This document shows positions 16,624 through 25,086 of a DNA stretch of 39,417 nucleotides, in pieces. A program made the translations under genes and the position numbers. The notes beneath the pieces were generated by a model. That model was given only the letters and a program-made list of their open reading frames with translations. It made no database searches and was not told the origin of the DNA. This stretch comes from Kofleriaceae bacterium (GTDB taxonomy: Bacteria > Myxococcota_A > Polyangia > Haliangiales > Haliangiaceae). Where the stretch lies: assembly GCA_013368795.1 (NCBI GenBank), contig JABFXX010000252.1:1-39417 (forward strand), written 5' to 3'. How positions within the stretch are numbered: the stretch's first letter is position 1; each line of letters opens with the position of its first letter.

Positions 16624-18303
16624 TTAGAGCGAGAACGAGAGGGTCACCTTGTTGACCTTGCCCGTGTCCTGCGCCGCGGTGTCCGAGACGTTGAGCGTCC
16701 ACTTCGTGTTGACGTCGGTGCCGATCTCGGCGGCCGTCAGCGCGTAGCTCTCGACGAGGTTGTCGGCCGAGCCGCCCTGGTTCTGGACGAGCGTCTTCAC
16801 GGCGGTGCCGTTCTTGAGGAGCTTGAGGACGAGGTCACCGCGGTAGGTGTGCGTGATGTCGACCGAGACCGAGAGGCCCTTCGGGCTCGTGACGCCGCTG
16901 ACCGGGACGTCGACGTTGATGCCGGTCGTGTTCGCGTCGGGGATCGAGGTGCCCGGCGTGACCGGGAACTCCTTCGTCGTGCCGCCGCTACCACCGCCCT
17001 GCGGAGCGACCGAGGCCTTGATGATCTGCTTCACCTTCGCCGCGTCGATGTACGGGTTCGACGGCGAGTTCGTGCCCGTCGGCGACCACAGGAAGTCGAT
17101 GTGCGTGTTCGTGCTGTCCGTGCAGTAACGACCGCCGACGACCTTGCCGTCCGCGTTGAGCTCGAGGATGTAGTGGTAGTCATCCTCCGACGTGCTGTTC
17201 TCGAAGCCGATCGGCTGCGCCTCGGGGCCGCTCTCCGTGATGTACGTGACCGTCGCGCGAACTTCGTAGAGCTTCTTCGCGTTGGGGTTGTACGTCCACT
17301 TGTTGCCCGTCGCGCCGACGCACTCGTTCGCCTTCGTGTTCGAGATCTCCGCCTGCTTGGTGACCTCGTAGCCGACGACCGGCTGGTTCCACACCTCGTA
17401 GTTCGCCGTGCGGTCCTCGATGAGCGGCGCCTGGCGGAGGCCGAGGAAGTTCGTCAGGATGACGTGCAGCGCACCCGGGTTGACGTCCGAGCACTCGTCG
17501 TTCGCCGAGCCGGTGACCGTGTGCTCGATGTCCTTGTTGTTGCAGCGGCCGCCGAGCATGACGGCGCTCGTACGGTCGTAGATGTTCTGCGTGAGCGCCT
17601 TGATGTCGGCGACCTCGAACGTGACGCCGTTCAGCGTGACCGCGTGCTGCGGCTCGGGCGACATCAGCGCCGCCGGCGTCCACGCGTGGCACGTACCCCA
17701 CCAGCCCTGGATGCCGTCGATGCCGTCGCTGCCGTACTGATCGGTCTTGCCGTCGCCATCGTTATCGATGCCGTCGTGCATCTTGCCGCCGCCCTGGAAC
17801 GACTCCGACTGCCACTTCGCCGCCGGGCCCGCGCACTGCTTGTACGTGTCCCACTTGGCCTTCGCATCGGTGCCGTACATCGCGGGCTGCGTCGCGCAAC
17901 CGGGCGCGTTGTTGAACGCGGCGTCGTACTTCTCCATCGGCGACTTCACGCTCGGCCCCTGCCAGCGCGCGTTGTGCGAGCCGTCCGACGTCGGCCAGTA
18001 CGTGTCCGCCCAGGCGACCGCGGCCTTGCCGACGGCCTCGGGATAGCGGTCCTTCCACACCGGCGTCTTCAGCGAGCCCTTCTTCGGCAGCGCCGAGAGC
18101 TTGTACTCGAGGTTCGAGGCGAAGTAGCGCGGATCGTTCTCGCTGTCCCACGCGTCGCTCTTGCCGCCCGCCGACGAGTCGGCGCAGTCCTTGTCACCCG
18201 GGAGGCACTCCGAGTCATCGCCGCCGTCGGCTGCGCAGCCCATGAGCTGCACGGAACCGAGGAGTGAGAGTCCGAGGGTGGCGGTAAGTAGGCTGCGCTT
18301 CAT
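16624..18303 (-). CDS. Transglutaminase-elicitor-like lipoprotein with C-terminal P domain
   Basis: 559 residues. Signal peptide with LMGC (Cys 23), followed by an acidic Gly/Ser linker. The central region includes Ca-binding-like DNDGDGKTDQYGSDGIDG (180-197) and GWWGTCHAWTPAAL (200-213). This matches the active-site Cys region (C205) of the transglutaminase-elicitor family related to Phytophthora GP42. A later YHYILELN segment may hold the His. Residues ~445-559 are a proprotein-convertase P domain (jelly roll), with VDITHTYRGDLVLKL and WTLNVSDTAAQDTGKV. The expected role is protein crosslinking or deamidation at the surface or outside the cell, with the P domain aiding folding or binding. 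It has its own terminator downstream and GGAG upstream of the ATG. Confidence 0.75.
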   Translation of the reverse strand: MKRSLLTATLGLSLLGSVQLMGCAADGGDDSECLPGDKDCADSSAGGKSDAWDSENDPRYFASNLEYKLSALPKKGSLKTPVWKDRYPEAVGKAAVAWADTYWPTSDGSHNARWQGPSVKSPMEKYDAAFNNAPGCATQPAMYGTDAKAKWDTYKQCAGPAAKWQSESFQGGGKMHDGIDNDGDGKTDQYGSDGIDGIQGWWGTCHAWTPAALMSPEPQHAVTLNGVTFEVADIKALTQNIYDRTSAVMLGGRCNNKDIEHTVTGSANDECSDVNPGALHVILTNFLGLRQAPLIEDRTANYEVWNQPVVGYEVTKQAEISNTKANECVGATGNKWTYNPNAKKLYEVRATVTYITESGPEAQPIGFENSTSEDDYHYILELNADGKVVGGRYCTDSTNTHIDFLWSPTGTNSPSNPYIDAAKVKQIIKASVAPQGGGSGGTTKEFPVTPGTSIPDANTTGINVDVPVSGVTSPKGLSVSVDITHTYRGDLVLKLLKNGTAVKTLVQNQGGSADNLVESYALTAAEIGTDVNTKWTLNVSDTAAQDTGKVNKVTLSFSL

Positions 18304-18422
18304 AACGAGTCTCCGGCAAATTGGTTGGTGTTGCCGCGCCCCTAGAGCAGCCTCTGTGCCAGCCGGGGAGACCTATGGTTATGAGCGCTTAGGAATGAGG
18401 ACAAACGGCAGCAGTACTCGCG

Positions 18423-18893
18423 CTAGCCGGCTGATCGATCTTCCAGAGCTGCCTCGATGCGATCGAACCCGCCTTCGATCATCTCGCGGTAGCCGTCGGG
18501 CTGCAGCGAGCCGATCGCAGCGCGTCCCGCTGCGACGTGCTCGCGCGACCGCGCCGGGTCGCCGAGCCGGCGGTAGACGTCGGCAAGGTTCAGATGCAGC
18601 GACGGAAAGAACGCGGCCGATGGGCCGAGGATGCCGGCCTCGGCGACCCGCTCGTCGGTGAGCTCGCGACCTGCGGCGAGCGCGCGGAGATCCCAGAGGA
18701 GCTCGTCTTGCGGTGCGTCCTGCACGTCGGCGAGCGAATGCGCGATCGCGCAGCGGTGCAGCGGATCGCCGTCGTCGCCGACCGTGGCCCACAGTGACTC
18801 GAGGAGCGCGCGAGCACCTGCGCGGTCACGCCCGAGCGCCTCGCCGACCTGCTCGAGAATGCCTACTGCGGCGCGATGATCTGCTCGGTCCAC
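18423..18893 (-). CDS. Small TPR-like protein
   Basis: 156 residues, alpha-helical. The C-terminal half contains a recognisable tetratricopeptide unit (LHLNLADVYRRLGDPARSREHVAAGRAAI); the N-terminal half may hold a degenerate one. There is no signal peptide and no catalytic motif. The best start is GTG at 18891-18893, which lies inside the end of the upstream haem-propeller gene, a 31-bp overlap suggesting translational coupling. No later ATG/GTG/TTG would preserve the helical N-terminus. Function unknown; TPRs usually mediate protein contacts. Confidence 0.65.
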   Translation of the reverse strand: MDRADHRAAVGILEQVGEALGRDRAGARALLESLWATVGDDGDPLHRCAIAHSLADVQDAPQDELLWDLRALAAGRELTDERVAEAGILGPSAAFFPSLHLNLADVYRRLGDPARSREHVAAGRAAIGSLQPDGYREMIEGGFDRIEAALEDRSAG

Positions 18894-20572
18894 TGCGCGA
18901 TGTGATTGTTGCTGTCGATGTTCTGGAACGGCAAGCGGAACGCGTGCGCGCTGGGATCGGCGTTGCTCGTCATCTGGTTCGGGAAGAACGGCGTCATCCA
19001 GATCTGCGGCTTGCGGGCGGCACCGACGAGGCGCACGCCGAACTCGCGCGTGCTCGAGACCGTGATCCAGTACATCGGATCGTTCGCCGCACCGAGGGTC
19101 TGCGCGAACGGCGCCCAGCGTCCCCACGAGTTCGTCAGGCCGAGGCCGGCGTTCGCGTTGACGAGCTCGATCGCGAGCGCGTTCGGTTCTGCCTTCGCGA
19201 CCCACAGCGTCGCATTGCCGTTGTTGTACGCGTCACCACCCGCGGCGCGGTTGAACAGGATCCACTTACCGTCGGGCGAGAACGACGGGTAGTAGTTGTT
19301 CGCGGTGTCGGCGATCACCGTCTGCTCCGGGCCGAACTGGCGCGTCGCCACGTCGTACGTGCGCATCATGACCTTGCCGCCCGTGAACGACCAATCGCCA
19401 CCGGTCGACTTCTGGACGTAGACGAGCATCGTGCCGTCCGCCGACAGGTCGGGGTGCGTGACCTGACCCGATGCCGGCATCGTCGCGAGCGTCGTCTGCG
19501 TCGCGTAGTCGATCACCGCGAGCGTGCCGTTCGACACCGCCAGGAACTCGTTGCCGTCGGGCGTGAACGTGCCGAAGTTCCACGCGCGCGTCTCGGTCTG
19601 CGCCGCCTTCGTCTCGACGTCGACCATCGTCGCCGGCCCGCCACCTCCGACGTACGTGATCGCCATGTGTCGGCCGTCGCGCGACAGCACGTGGCACGCG
19701 ACGCAACGGCCGCCCGTCTGCGCCGTCGTGTAGTACTGCTCGGCGGGCTGGCCAGGATGGCTCATGTCGTGACGGAAGATGCCGTACGGGCCGTTCTGCG
19801 CGGTCGCGGCCCAGTAGTAGAGGCCGCCGAGCATGTCCTCGTTCGAGAGCTTCACGAGCTGCGGCTGCGTCGGGCCGATCACGGTCGGGTTCGACGACTG
19901 GACGCCGCGCACCTGGAACTGCACGCTCGAATCGAAGCTCACCGCGTCGAGCCACTCCTTCGCGAGGAATGCCATCCACGAGCTGTTCGCGATCGCGCCA
20001 TTGTTGCCGGGCACGATCGCGCGCACGTCGGCGAACTCCGTCTTGAGCGAGACCTCGAACACGTCGTTGCCGACCGCGTCGGTCCAGTGCACCTCGAAGT
20101 CGCCGAGGTTGCGGGGCATGACGACGTCGGCCGGCGGATACACGACCGTCGGTGCGCGCGCCGGATCTTCGGGATTGTTCTGGAACCAGTCGGCCGCGCC
20201 CGCCGGCAGCGACGGGTCGACGCGCGTGTCTTTCAGTCTTGCGATGACCTGCGCGGTCGCGCGCTTGTCGACCAGCGTCGCGTACACCGAGGCCTTGCCC
20301 GCCGCCGTCATCGTCAGCGTCGACGCCGCGAATCCGCCGTAGCCGCTATCGATCGCGAAGCTGACCTCGCTCGTCACGTCGCGCGTGTCGCCGTTCGGGT
20401 AGGTGAGCTTCGCGGTGTAGTTCGCCGTCGGAAATACGCCGTTCTCGATCAACAGCTCGTTCGTCGACGGTTCGATCGAGAGCATCGCGGCCGAATCGTC
20501 GTGATCGCCACCCGACGAACCGCACGCGACCGCAGCCAACCCGATAGCAAACGCGAATGCGATGGCCCTCAT
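18863..20572 (-). CDS. Beta-propeller (PD40/TolB-like) lipoprotein with one haem c site
   Basis: 569 residues. I chose ATG 20572 because it begins a lipoprotein signal (MRAIAFAFAIGLAAVAC); the longer frame adds an unlikely leader. Residues ~35-110 look like a bacterial Ig-like (Big) domain, with YPNGDTRDVTSEVSFAIDSG. A single CVACH haem motif occurs at C290-H294, followed by WD40/PD40-type blades (HPDLSADGTMLVYV, YPSFSPDGKWILFNRA). This combination, one c-haem at the mouth of a propeller in a secreted lipoprotein, suggests surface redox chemistry or sensing; the substrate is unknown. The small TPR gene overlaps its 3' end. Confidence 0.78.
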   Translation of the reverse strand: MRAIAFAFAIGLAAVACGSSGGDHDDSAAMLSIEPSTNELLIENGVFPTANYTAKLTYPNGDTRDVTSEVSFAIDSGYGGFAASTLTMTAAGKASVYATLVDKRATAQVIARLKDTRVDPSLPAGAADWFQNNPEDPARAPTVVYPPADVVMPRNLGDFEVHWTDAVGNDVFEVSLKTEFADVRAIVPGNNGAIANSSWMAFLAKEWLDAVSFDSSVQFQVRGVQSSNPTVIGPTQPQLVKLSNEDMLGGLYYWAATAQNGPYGIFRHDMSHPGQPAEQYYTTAQTGGRCVACHVLSRDGRHMAITYVGGGGPATMVDVETKAAQTETRAWNFGTFTPDGNEFLAVSNGTLAVIDYATQTTLATMPASGQVTHPDLSADGTMLVYVQKSTGGDWSFTGGKVMMRTYDVATRQFGPEQTVIADTANNYYPSFSPDGKWILFNRAAGGDAYNNGNATLWVAKAEPNALAIELVNANAGLGLTNSWGRWAPFAQTLGAANDPMYWITVSSTREFGVRLVGAARKPQIWMTPFFPNQMTSNADPSAHAFRLPFQNIDSNNHIAQWTEQIIAPQ

Positions 20573-20581
20573 TGCTGACGA

Positions 20582-20645
20582 CGATACAGGACCGTATCGC
20601 CGCGAGAAGATGTCAAAATTTGTCGATCGAGTGGGGTCAATTGAC
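20582..20645. promoter_or_regulatory. Inverted repeats in the divergent propeller/hydrolase promoter gap
   Basis: CGATAC-AGGACC-GTATCG (20582-20599) and the perfect palindrome GTCAATTGAC (20636-20645) lie in the 124-bp gap between two divergent genes. They are possible operator sites; no regulator gene is adjacent. Confidence 0.35.
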
Positions 20646-20696
20646 TCCATCGGCCGCATTCGGACTGGCGCTCACGCCCCGTGGTAGACAGGGCGC

Positions 20697-21560
20697 GTGA
20701 GAACGCTGACCTCGGTCCTGGGAAACAGCCAGCGCCTCGACGGGGGTGCGATGTTCGGCAACGCGCCCAAGGCCATGTGGGAAAAGTGGATTTCGCCCGA
20801 CGAGCGCAATCGCATCCCCCTCGCCTGCCGCTGCATCGTCGTGCGCGACCGCGGCCGGACCATCTTGATCGAGGCCGGCATCGGGGCGTTCTTCGACCCG
20901 GCGATGCGCGAGCGATTCGGAGTCGTCGAGGACCGGCACGTCCTGCTCGACTCGCTCGCCGCGATCGGCATCACGCCCGACCAGGTCGACGTCATCGTGC
21001 TGTCACATCTCCACTTCGATCACGCAGGTGGCGTGCTGTCGGCCTGGCGGGAAGGAACGGCCCCGTCGCTCGTGTTCCCGAATGCGACCTACGTGGTCGG
21101 CGCGGAGGCGTGGCAGCGCGCGATCCAGCCGCATGCCCGCGATCGTGCGTCGTTCATCCCGGGCCTCACCGATCTGATCGAGGCGACGGGCAGGCTCGAG
21201 CTCGCGACCGGTGACACATCGGTCGCGCTCGGCGAGGGCTTTCGTTTCCATCGCAGCTCGGGCCACACGCCCGGTCTCCTGCTCACCGAGATCGCGATGC
21301 CGGAGGGCCCGGTCGTGTTCTGCGCCGATCTGATTCCCGGCAAGGCATGGGTCCACCTGCCGATCACGATGGGCTACGACCGCTATCCCGAGATGCTCAT
21401 CGACGAGAAGGCGACGCTGCTCGGCCCGCTGCTCGAACGACACGGCCGTCTGTTCTTCACCCACGATCCGGTCGTCGCGATGGGCACGCTCGCGAAAGAT
21501 GAACGCGGCAGGTTCGGCATCGTCGACGAGCGCGACACAGTTCGCGACCTCGCGAGCTGA
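20697..21560 (+). CDS. Metallo-beta-lactamase-fold hydrolase
   Basis: 287 residues with the signature H104-x-H106-x-D108-H109 ([10 protein letters not shown]), a downstream SGHTPG (His ligand), FCADLIPG (bridging Asp) and FFTHDP (final His). These make a complete binuclear metal site. The N-terminal [13 protein letters not shown] is typical of a subgroup related to lactonases and other small-molecule hydrolases; no signal peptide is evident. It starts with GTG. The substrate is unknown: a lactone or thioester is possible, and antibiotic resistance is not implied. It is divergent from the haem-propeller gene. Confidence 0.88.
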   Translation: MRTLTSVLGNSQRLDGGAMFGNAPKAMWEKWISPDERNRIPLACRCIVVRDRGRTILIEAGIGAFFDPAMRERFGVVEDRHVLLDSLAAIGITPDQVDVIVLSHLHFDHAGGVLSAWREGTAPSLVFPNATYVVGAEAWQRAIQPHARDRASFIPGLTDLIEATGRLELATGDTSVALGEGFRFHRSSGHTPGLLLTEIAMPEGPVVFCADLIPGKAWVHLPITMGYDRYPEMLIDEKATLLGPLLERHGRLFFTHDPVVAMGTLAKDERGRFGIVDERDTVRDLAS

Positions 21561-21663
21561 CGCGGGGCCACGGCACCTACCGAATCTCACTCCGCTCTCG
21601 CGTGAAACTTTTGCGCGGGTCGCTCTAGCTTTCGACCGTGTGACCCGTGCGACGATACGACTC

Positions 21664-22116
21664 ATGCGGGGGGCCCTGCTCGCGATGATCGCGATCGGCT
21701 GCGGCCAGCCGACTACCTCGACGCAGACCACACCTGCGCCGCAGGCAGCGGCTGCGCCCGACGCTGCGCCCGCCGAGCCGGTTCCGCTCGACGAGGATCT
21801 GCCGCGCCTCGCTGACCGCGCGGTGCAGCTCTATGCGGAATGGGCACGCGCGTTCTCCGAAGCAGGCACCGACTGCACGCTCGCGACGTCGCGCATGAAC
21901 GAGATCGCGGAGCGCTACGCGGACGTGATCGTCGCGAACCAGCGCATCATGCGCGCCGGTCATCAGAAGATCGTCGCGATGCGCGAGGCGATGAAGAAGC
22001 ACGAGGCGGAGAACGACGCCGCGGCGAAGGCGATCATGGAAGGACCGACCATGAGCAAGTGCGCGTCGGATCCTGCGTTCAGCAAGGCGGTCGATCGTCT
22101 CGCAGGTGAAGGATGA
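21664..22116 (+). CDS. Small lipoprotein of unknown function, coupled to an antiporter operon
   Basis: 150 residues. ATG 21664 starts a short signal with lipobox AIGC (MRGALLAMIAIGC), followed by a Thr/Pro/Ala-rich linker of about 30 residues. A charged, helical domain with two Cys follows (TDCTLATSRMNEIAERYAD and the C-terminal SKCASDPAF). No family is recognised. The last codons overlap the antiporter start by 4 bp (ATGA), so it belongs to the operon and might be an accessory periplasmic subunit. An upstream GTG would lengthen the n-region but gives a worse signal peptide. Confidence 0.7.
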   Translation: MRGALLAMIAIGCGQPTTSTQTTPAPQAAAAPDAAPAEPVPLDEDLPRLADRAVQLYAEWARAFSEAGTDCTLATSRMNEIAERYADVIVANQRIMRAGHQKIVAMREAMKKHEAENDAAAKAIMEGPTMSKCASDPAFSKAVDRLAGEG

Positions 22117-23675
22117 GCGCGCGCGCGTACGTCCTGTGGCTCGCGATGCTGGTCGTCATGGCGGTAGCGCCGGTGGCGAGCGCGCAGCCGATGCTCCCCG
22201 CGCCGATGAACCTGCCGGGCGCAGGCAGTCAGCACCGCGCGTTGCCCGCGCCGTTCGCGATTCCGGTGCCGCTGCCACAGCAGCCTGCGGCCGAGGAAGC
22301 GCCGAAGGCGGACTCGACGGAGCAGACGAAGAACAGCACGTGGTTCGCGATCAAGGTGATCGGCGGCCTGTGCGCCCTGATGGCGCTCGCGTACATCGGC
22401 GGTCACCGCAAGATCGTGCGCCTGCAGGAACGACTCGGCATCGGCGGCGTGATCACCGCCGGGTTCCCGTTCGTCGCGCTCGGCGCGATCGCGAGCCATC
22501 CCGACATCGGCATCCTCAGCACGGAGGTGATCGGTCGATTGCGACCGATCCTCCACTTCGGTCTCGGCTGGGTCGGCTTCATCGTCGGCGCGCAGCTCGA
22601 CATCCGCGTACTCGATCGCGTGCCGAAGGGCACCGCTTATCTGATCCTCGTCGAGGCGCTCGGTCCGTTCGGCATCACGGCTGCCGGCTGCGGCGCGCTG
22701 ATGATCGCGTTCGGCATGGACATCCAGGATCCGGCGACGTGGCGCGACATGATCCTGCTCGGCACCGCGGCGGCGATGACGGCGCCGCGCAAGTTCCGCG
22801 GGTTCGCGAACCGGACCTGGCACGAGGGCCGCGGCGTCGACGTCTTGCTCGGCCAGCTCGACGAGATGGTCGGCGTGATCGGCCTTCTGTTCATCACCGC
22901 GTACTTCCGCGATGACGCCGCGCTCGGCACGTGGCAGCTGCCCGATACCGCGTGGGTGTTCGTGTCGCTCGGCCTTGGCGTCGCGATCGGCGTGTTGATC
23001 TTCGCCATGATCCGCGTGCCGAGCTCGAACGTGGAGTTCCTCGCGATCGTGCTCGGCAGCATCGCGTTCGCGTCGGGCCTCGCCGGCTACCTGCGGCTAT
23101 CGCCGATCGCGATCTGCTTCATCGCCGGCGTGCTCGTCACGAACTTCCCGAACGACCAGCGCCAGAGCGTGTTCAAGATCCTCCACCACCTCGAACGGCC
23201 GGTACACCTGCTGTTCCTGATCGTCGCCGGTGCACTGTGGGATGTCTCCGACTGGCGCGGCTGGGTACTGATCCCGCTGTTCGTCGCCGGTCGCGTCATC
23301 GGCAAGTGGAGCGGCGTGATGGCGGCGAAGACTGCCGTCGGCCAGTACCTGCCGAGCAACTTCGCCGACCAGCGCAACTGGGTGACGCCGCTGTCAGGCC
23401 TATCGATCGCGCTCGTCGTGTCCGTGCAGAGCCTCTATCAGGACGCCGGTCTGGCCTGGATCGTCACCGCCGTCATCGGAGGCTCGCTGTTGACCGAGAT
23501 CCTCGTCACGCGCACCGGCGTCGACGAGCCGCCCGTACCGACGCCACTCGACGAGCTCGAGCGCGACGCACCGATCGACGAGCTCGACGACCTCGACGAG
23601 CGCGAAGGCCCCGACGGGCCGATCTATCGCGACGACCCCGTGGCGCCCGCGAAGCACGGAGGTCATCACGAATGA
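22113..23675 (+). CDS. Cation:proton antiporter-like membrane protein with exported proline-rich N-terminus
   Basis: 520 residues. It begins with a probable cleavable signal (LWLAMLVVMAVAPVASAQ) and a Pro/Ala-rich exported stretch (~25-65). About 11-12 membrane helices of the Na+/H+ exchanger (CPA2-like) type follow, and the tail (~475-520) is strongly acidic and cytoplasmic (DELDDLDEREGPDGP). Ion-binding residues typical of NhaA/KefC-type antiporters are less clear than in the next gene, so it may be a divergent or regulatory partner. ATGA overlaps link it to the lipoprotein before and the antiporter after. Confidence 0.75.
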   Translation: MSARAYVLWLAMLVVMAVAPVASAQPMLPAPMNLPGAGSQHRALPAPFAIPVPLPQQPAAEEAPKADSTEQTKNSTWFAIKVIGGLCALMALAYIGGHRKIVRLQERLGIGGVITAGFPFVALGAIASHPDIGILSTEVIGRLRPILHFGLGWVGFIVGAQLDIRVLDRVPKGTAYLILVEALGPFGITAAGCGALMIAFGMDIQDPATWRDMILLGTAAAMTAPRKFRGFANRTWHEGRGVDVLLGQLDEMVGVIGLLFITAYFRDDAALGTWQLPDTAWVFVSLGLGVAIGVLIFAMIRVPSSNVEFLAIVLGSIAFASGLAGYLRLSPIAICFIAGVLVTNFPNDQRQSVFKILHHLERPVHLLFLIVAGALWDVSDWRGWVLIPLFVAGRVIGKWSGVMAAKTAVGQYLPSNFADQRNWVTPLSGLSIALVVSVQSLYQDAGLAWIVTAVIGGSLLTEILVTRTGVDEPPVPTPLDELERDAPIDELDDLDEREGPDGPIYRDDPVAPAKHGGHHE

Positions 23676-25000
23676 TCCCTCTCCTCTTGCTCCTCGCGCT
23701 CGGCGGCATGATGCAAGCCGCGCGCAGCTTCACGAGCGACACGACGCTCGCCGGCACCGAGCTCGCGTTCGGGTTCTTGCTGCTCGCGTCGTTCTTCACC
23801 GGCAAGATCTTCAACCGCCTCGGCCTCCCGAAGCTGACCGGCTACCTCGCGGCGGGCGTGATCGCCGGCCCCTACGTGCTCGAGTTCGTGACGAAGGACA
23901 TGGGCGTGTCGCTCAAGGTCGTCAGCTCGACCGCGACCGCCATCCTCGCGCTCGAGGCCGGCTCCGAGCTCGAGATCAAGCAGATCAAGCCGATCCTGAA
24001 GACGCTGCGCGGGATCACACTGTTCGCGGTCGTCGGCTCGATGTTCACGATCGCGGCCGCGCTGTTCTTCATGCGGCCGATGTTCCCCGCGATCTTCGAC
24101 AAGCTCGACGACCAGCAGAGCATCGCCGTGTGCTTCGCGATCGGCGTCGCGCTCTCCGCGCAGTCGCCGGCCGTCGTGATGGCGATGCTCGCCGAGACGC
24201 GCGCCGAAGGCCCGCTCAGCCGCACGATCCTCGCCTCGGTCGTCGTCGCCGACCTCACCGTGATCACGATGTTCTCGGTCGTGCTCGCGATCACCGGTGC
24301 GGTCATCGGCGGTCAGGTCGATGTCTCCGGCACCGCGCTGTCCGTCCTGTGGGAGCTGCTCGGCTCGATGGTGTTCGGTGTGCTCCTCGGCATGCTGATC
24401 GGCCAGTTCCTGCTGTCGGTGAAGAAGGGAGCGTCGATGTTCACGCTCCTCGTCAACGTGATCGTCGCCGAGATCGGCGCGCGCATGCACCTCGACCCGT
24501 TGATCGTCATGCTCGCGGCCGGCATCTGGCTTCGCAACTTCTCGCGCGCCGACTCGACGAAGATGATGCACGACTTCCAGGCCGCGCAGCTGCCGGTCTT
24601 CCTCGTCTTCTTCGCGCTCGCCGGTAGCAAGCTCGACATCAACACGCTGTTCGGTTCGCTCCTTCCGGTCGCGATCATCGCGGTCGTGCGCGCGGGCAGC
24701 TTCTTCACCGGCTCGAAGCTCGCGTGCAAGCTCAGCGGCGCCGAGCCCGCCATCGCGAAGTACGCGTGGTTCGGTCTCGTGCCGCAAGCGGGTCTCGCGC
24801 TCGCGCTCGCGATCGTGCTCAAGAACACGCTGCCGAGCTTCGGCTTCGATCAGGCCGCCGGCGATACGGCCGCGGTGATCCTGTTCGGCGTGGTCGGCTT
24901 CAACGAATGCGTCGCGCCGATCATCCTGCGCATCATGCTGATCCGCAGCGGCGAAGCCGGTAAGAAGCAGGGCGTCGACTTCGCGGCCGGCGGCCACTGA
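23672..25000 (+). CDS. Cation:proton antiporter, CPA2/KefB-like
   Basis: 442 residues with about 12 transmembrane helices. LGLPKLTGYLAAGVIAGPYVL near residues 50-70 is the classic Na+/H+ exchanger domain opening. ALSAQSPAVVMAMLAE is the discontinuous-helix region, and VVVADLTVITMFS holds the Asp expected in the ion-binding core. There is no RCK/TrkA-N regulatory domain, unlike full-length KefB/KefC. It exchanges a monovalent cation (K+ or Na+) for protons across the inner membrane. ATG 23672 overlaps the preceding stop (ATGA). The longer frame upstream is a shadow of the first antiporter gene. Confidence 0.88.
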   Translation: MIPLLLLLALGGMMQAARSFTSDTTLAGTELAFGFLLLASFFTGKIFNRLGLPKLTGYLAAGVIAGPYVLEFVTKDMGVSLKVVSSTATAILALEAGSELEIKQIKPILKTLRGITLFAVVGSMFTIAAALFFMRPMFPAIFDKLDDQQSIAVCFAIGVALSAQSPAVVMAMLAETRAEGPLSRTILASVVVADLTVITMFSVVLAITGAVIGGQVDVSGTALSVLWELLGSMVFGVLLGMLIGQFLLSVKKGASMFTLLVNVIVAEIGARMHLDPLIVMLAAGIWLRNFSRADSTKMMHDFQAAQLPVFLVFFALAGSKLDINTLFGSLLPVAIIAVVRAGSFFTGSKLACKLSGAEPAIAKYAWFGLVPQAGLALALAIVLKNTLPSFGFDQAAGDTAAVILFGVVGFNECVAPIILRIMLIRSGEAGKKQGVDFAAGGH

Positions 25001-25026
25001 CGTAGAAGACGCCGCGACGGCCGCGT

Positions 25027-25040
25027 TGTTCAGCTGAACA
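25027..25040. promoter_or_regulatory. Perfect 14-bp palindrome upstream of the RND efflux operon
   Basis: TGTTCAGCTGAACA is an exact palindrome 46 bp before the adaptor-gene start, a place where TetR- or MarR-type repressors of efflux pumps usually bind. No such regulator gene lies next to it. It is not a standard LexA box, though the GTTCAG half resembles myxobacterial SOS sites. Confidence 0.5.
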
Positions 25041-25086
25041 CGCCCGAGGTCGTGTCGTCTTTCATCGCGTGCAGCTGGAGACGCAC

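Noticed and set aside
20697..21560. The metallo-beta-lactamase-fold protein as an antibiotic resistance gene
   Set aside because: The fold covers many hydrolases, no signal peptide is evident, and the N-terminal motif fits a different subgroup.
25027..25040. Palindrome as an SOS/LexA box
   Set aside because: It has GTTC-N4-GAAC orientation, opposite to the Gram-positive box, and only partial likeness to the myxobacterial consensus; the efflux context favours a repressor site.
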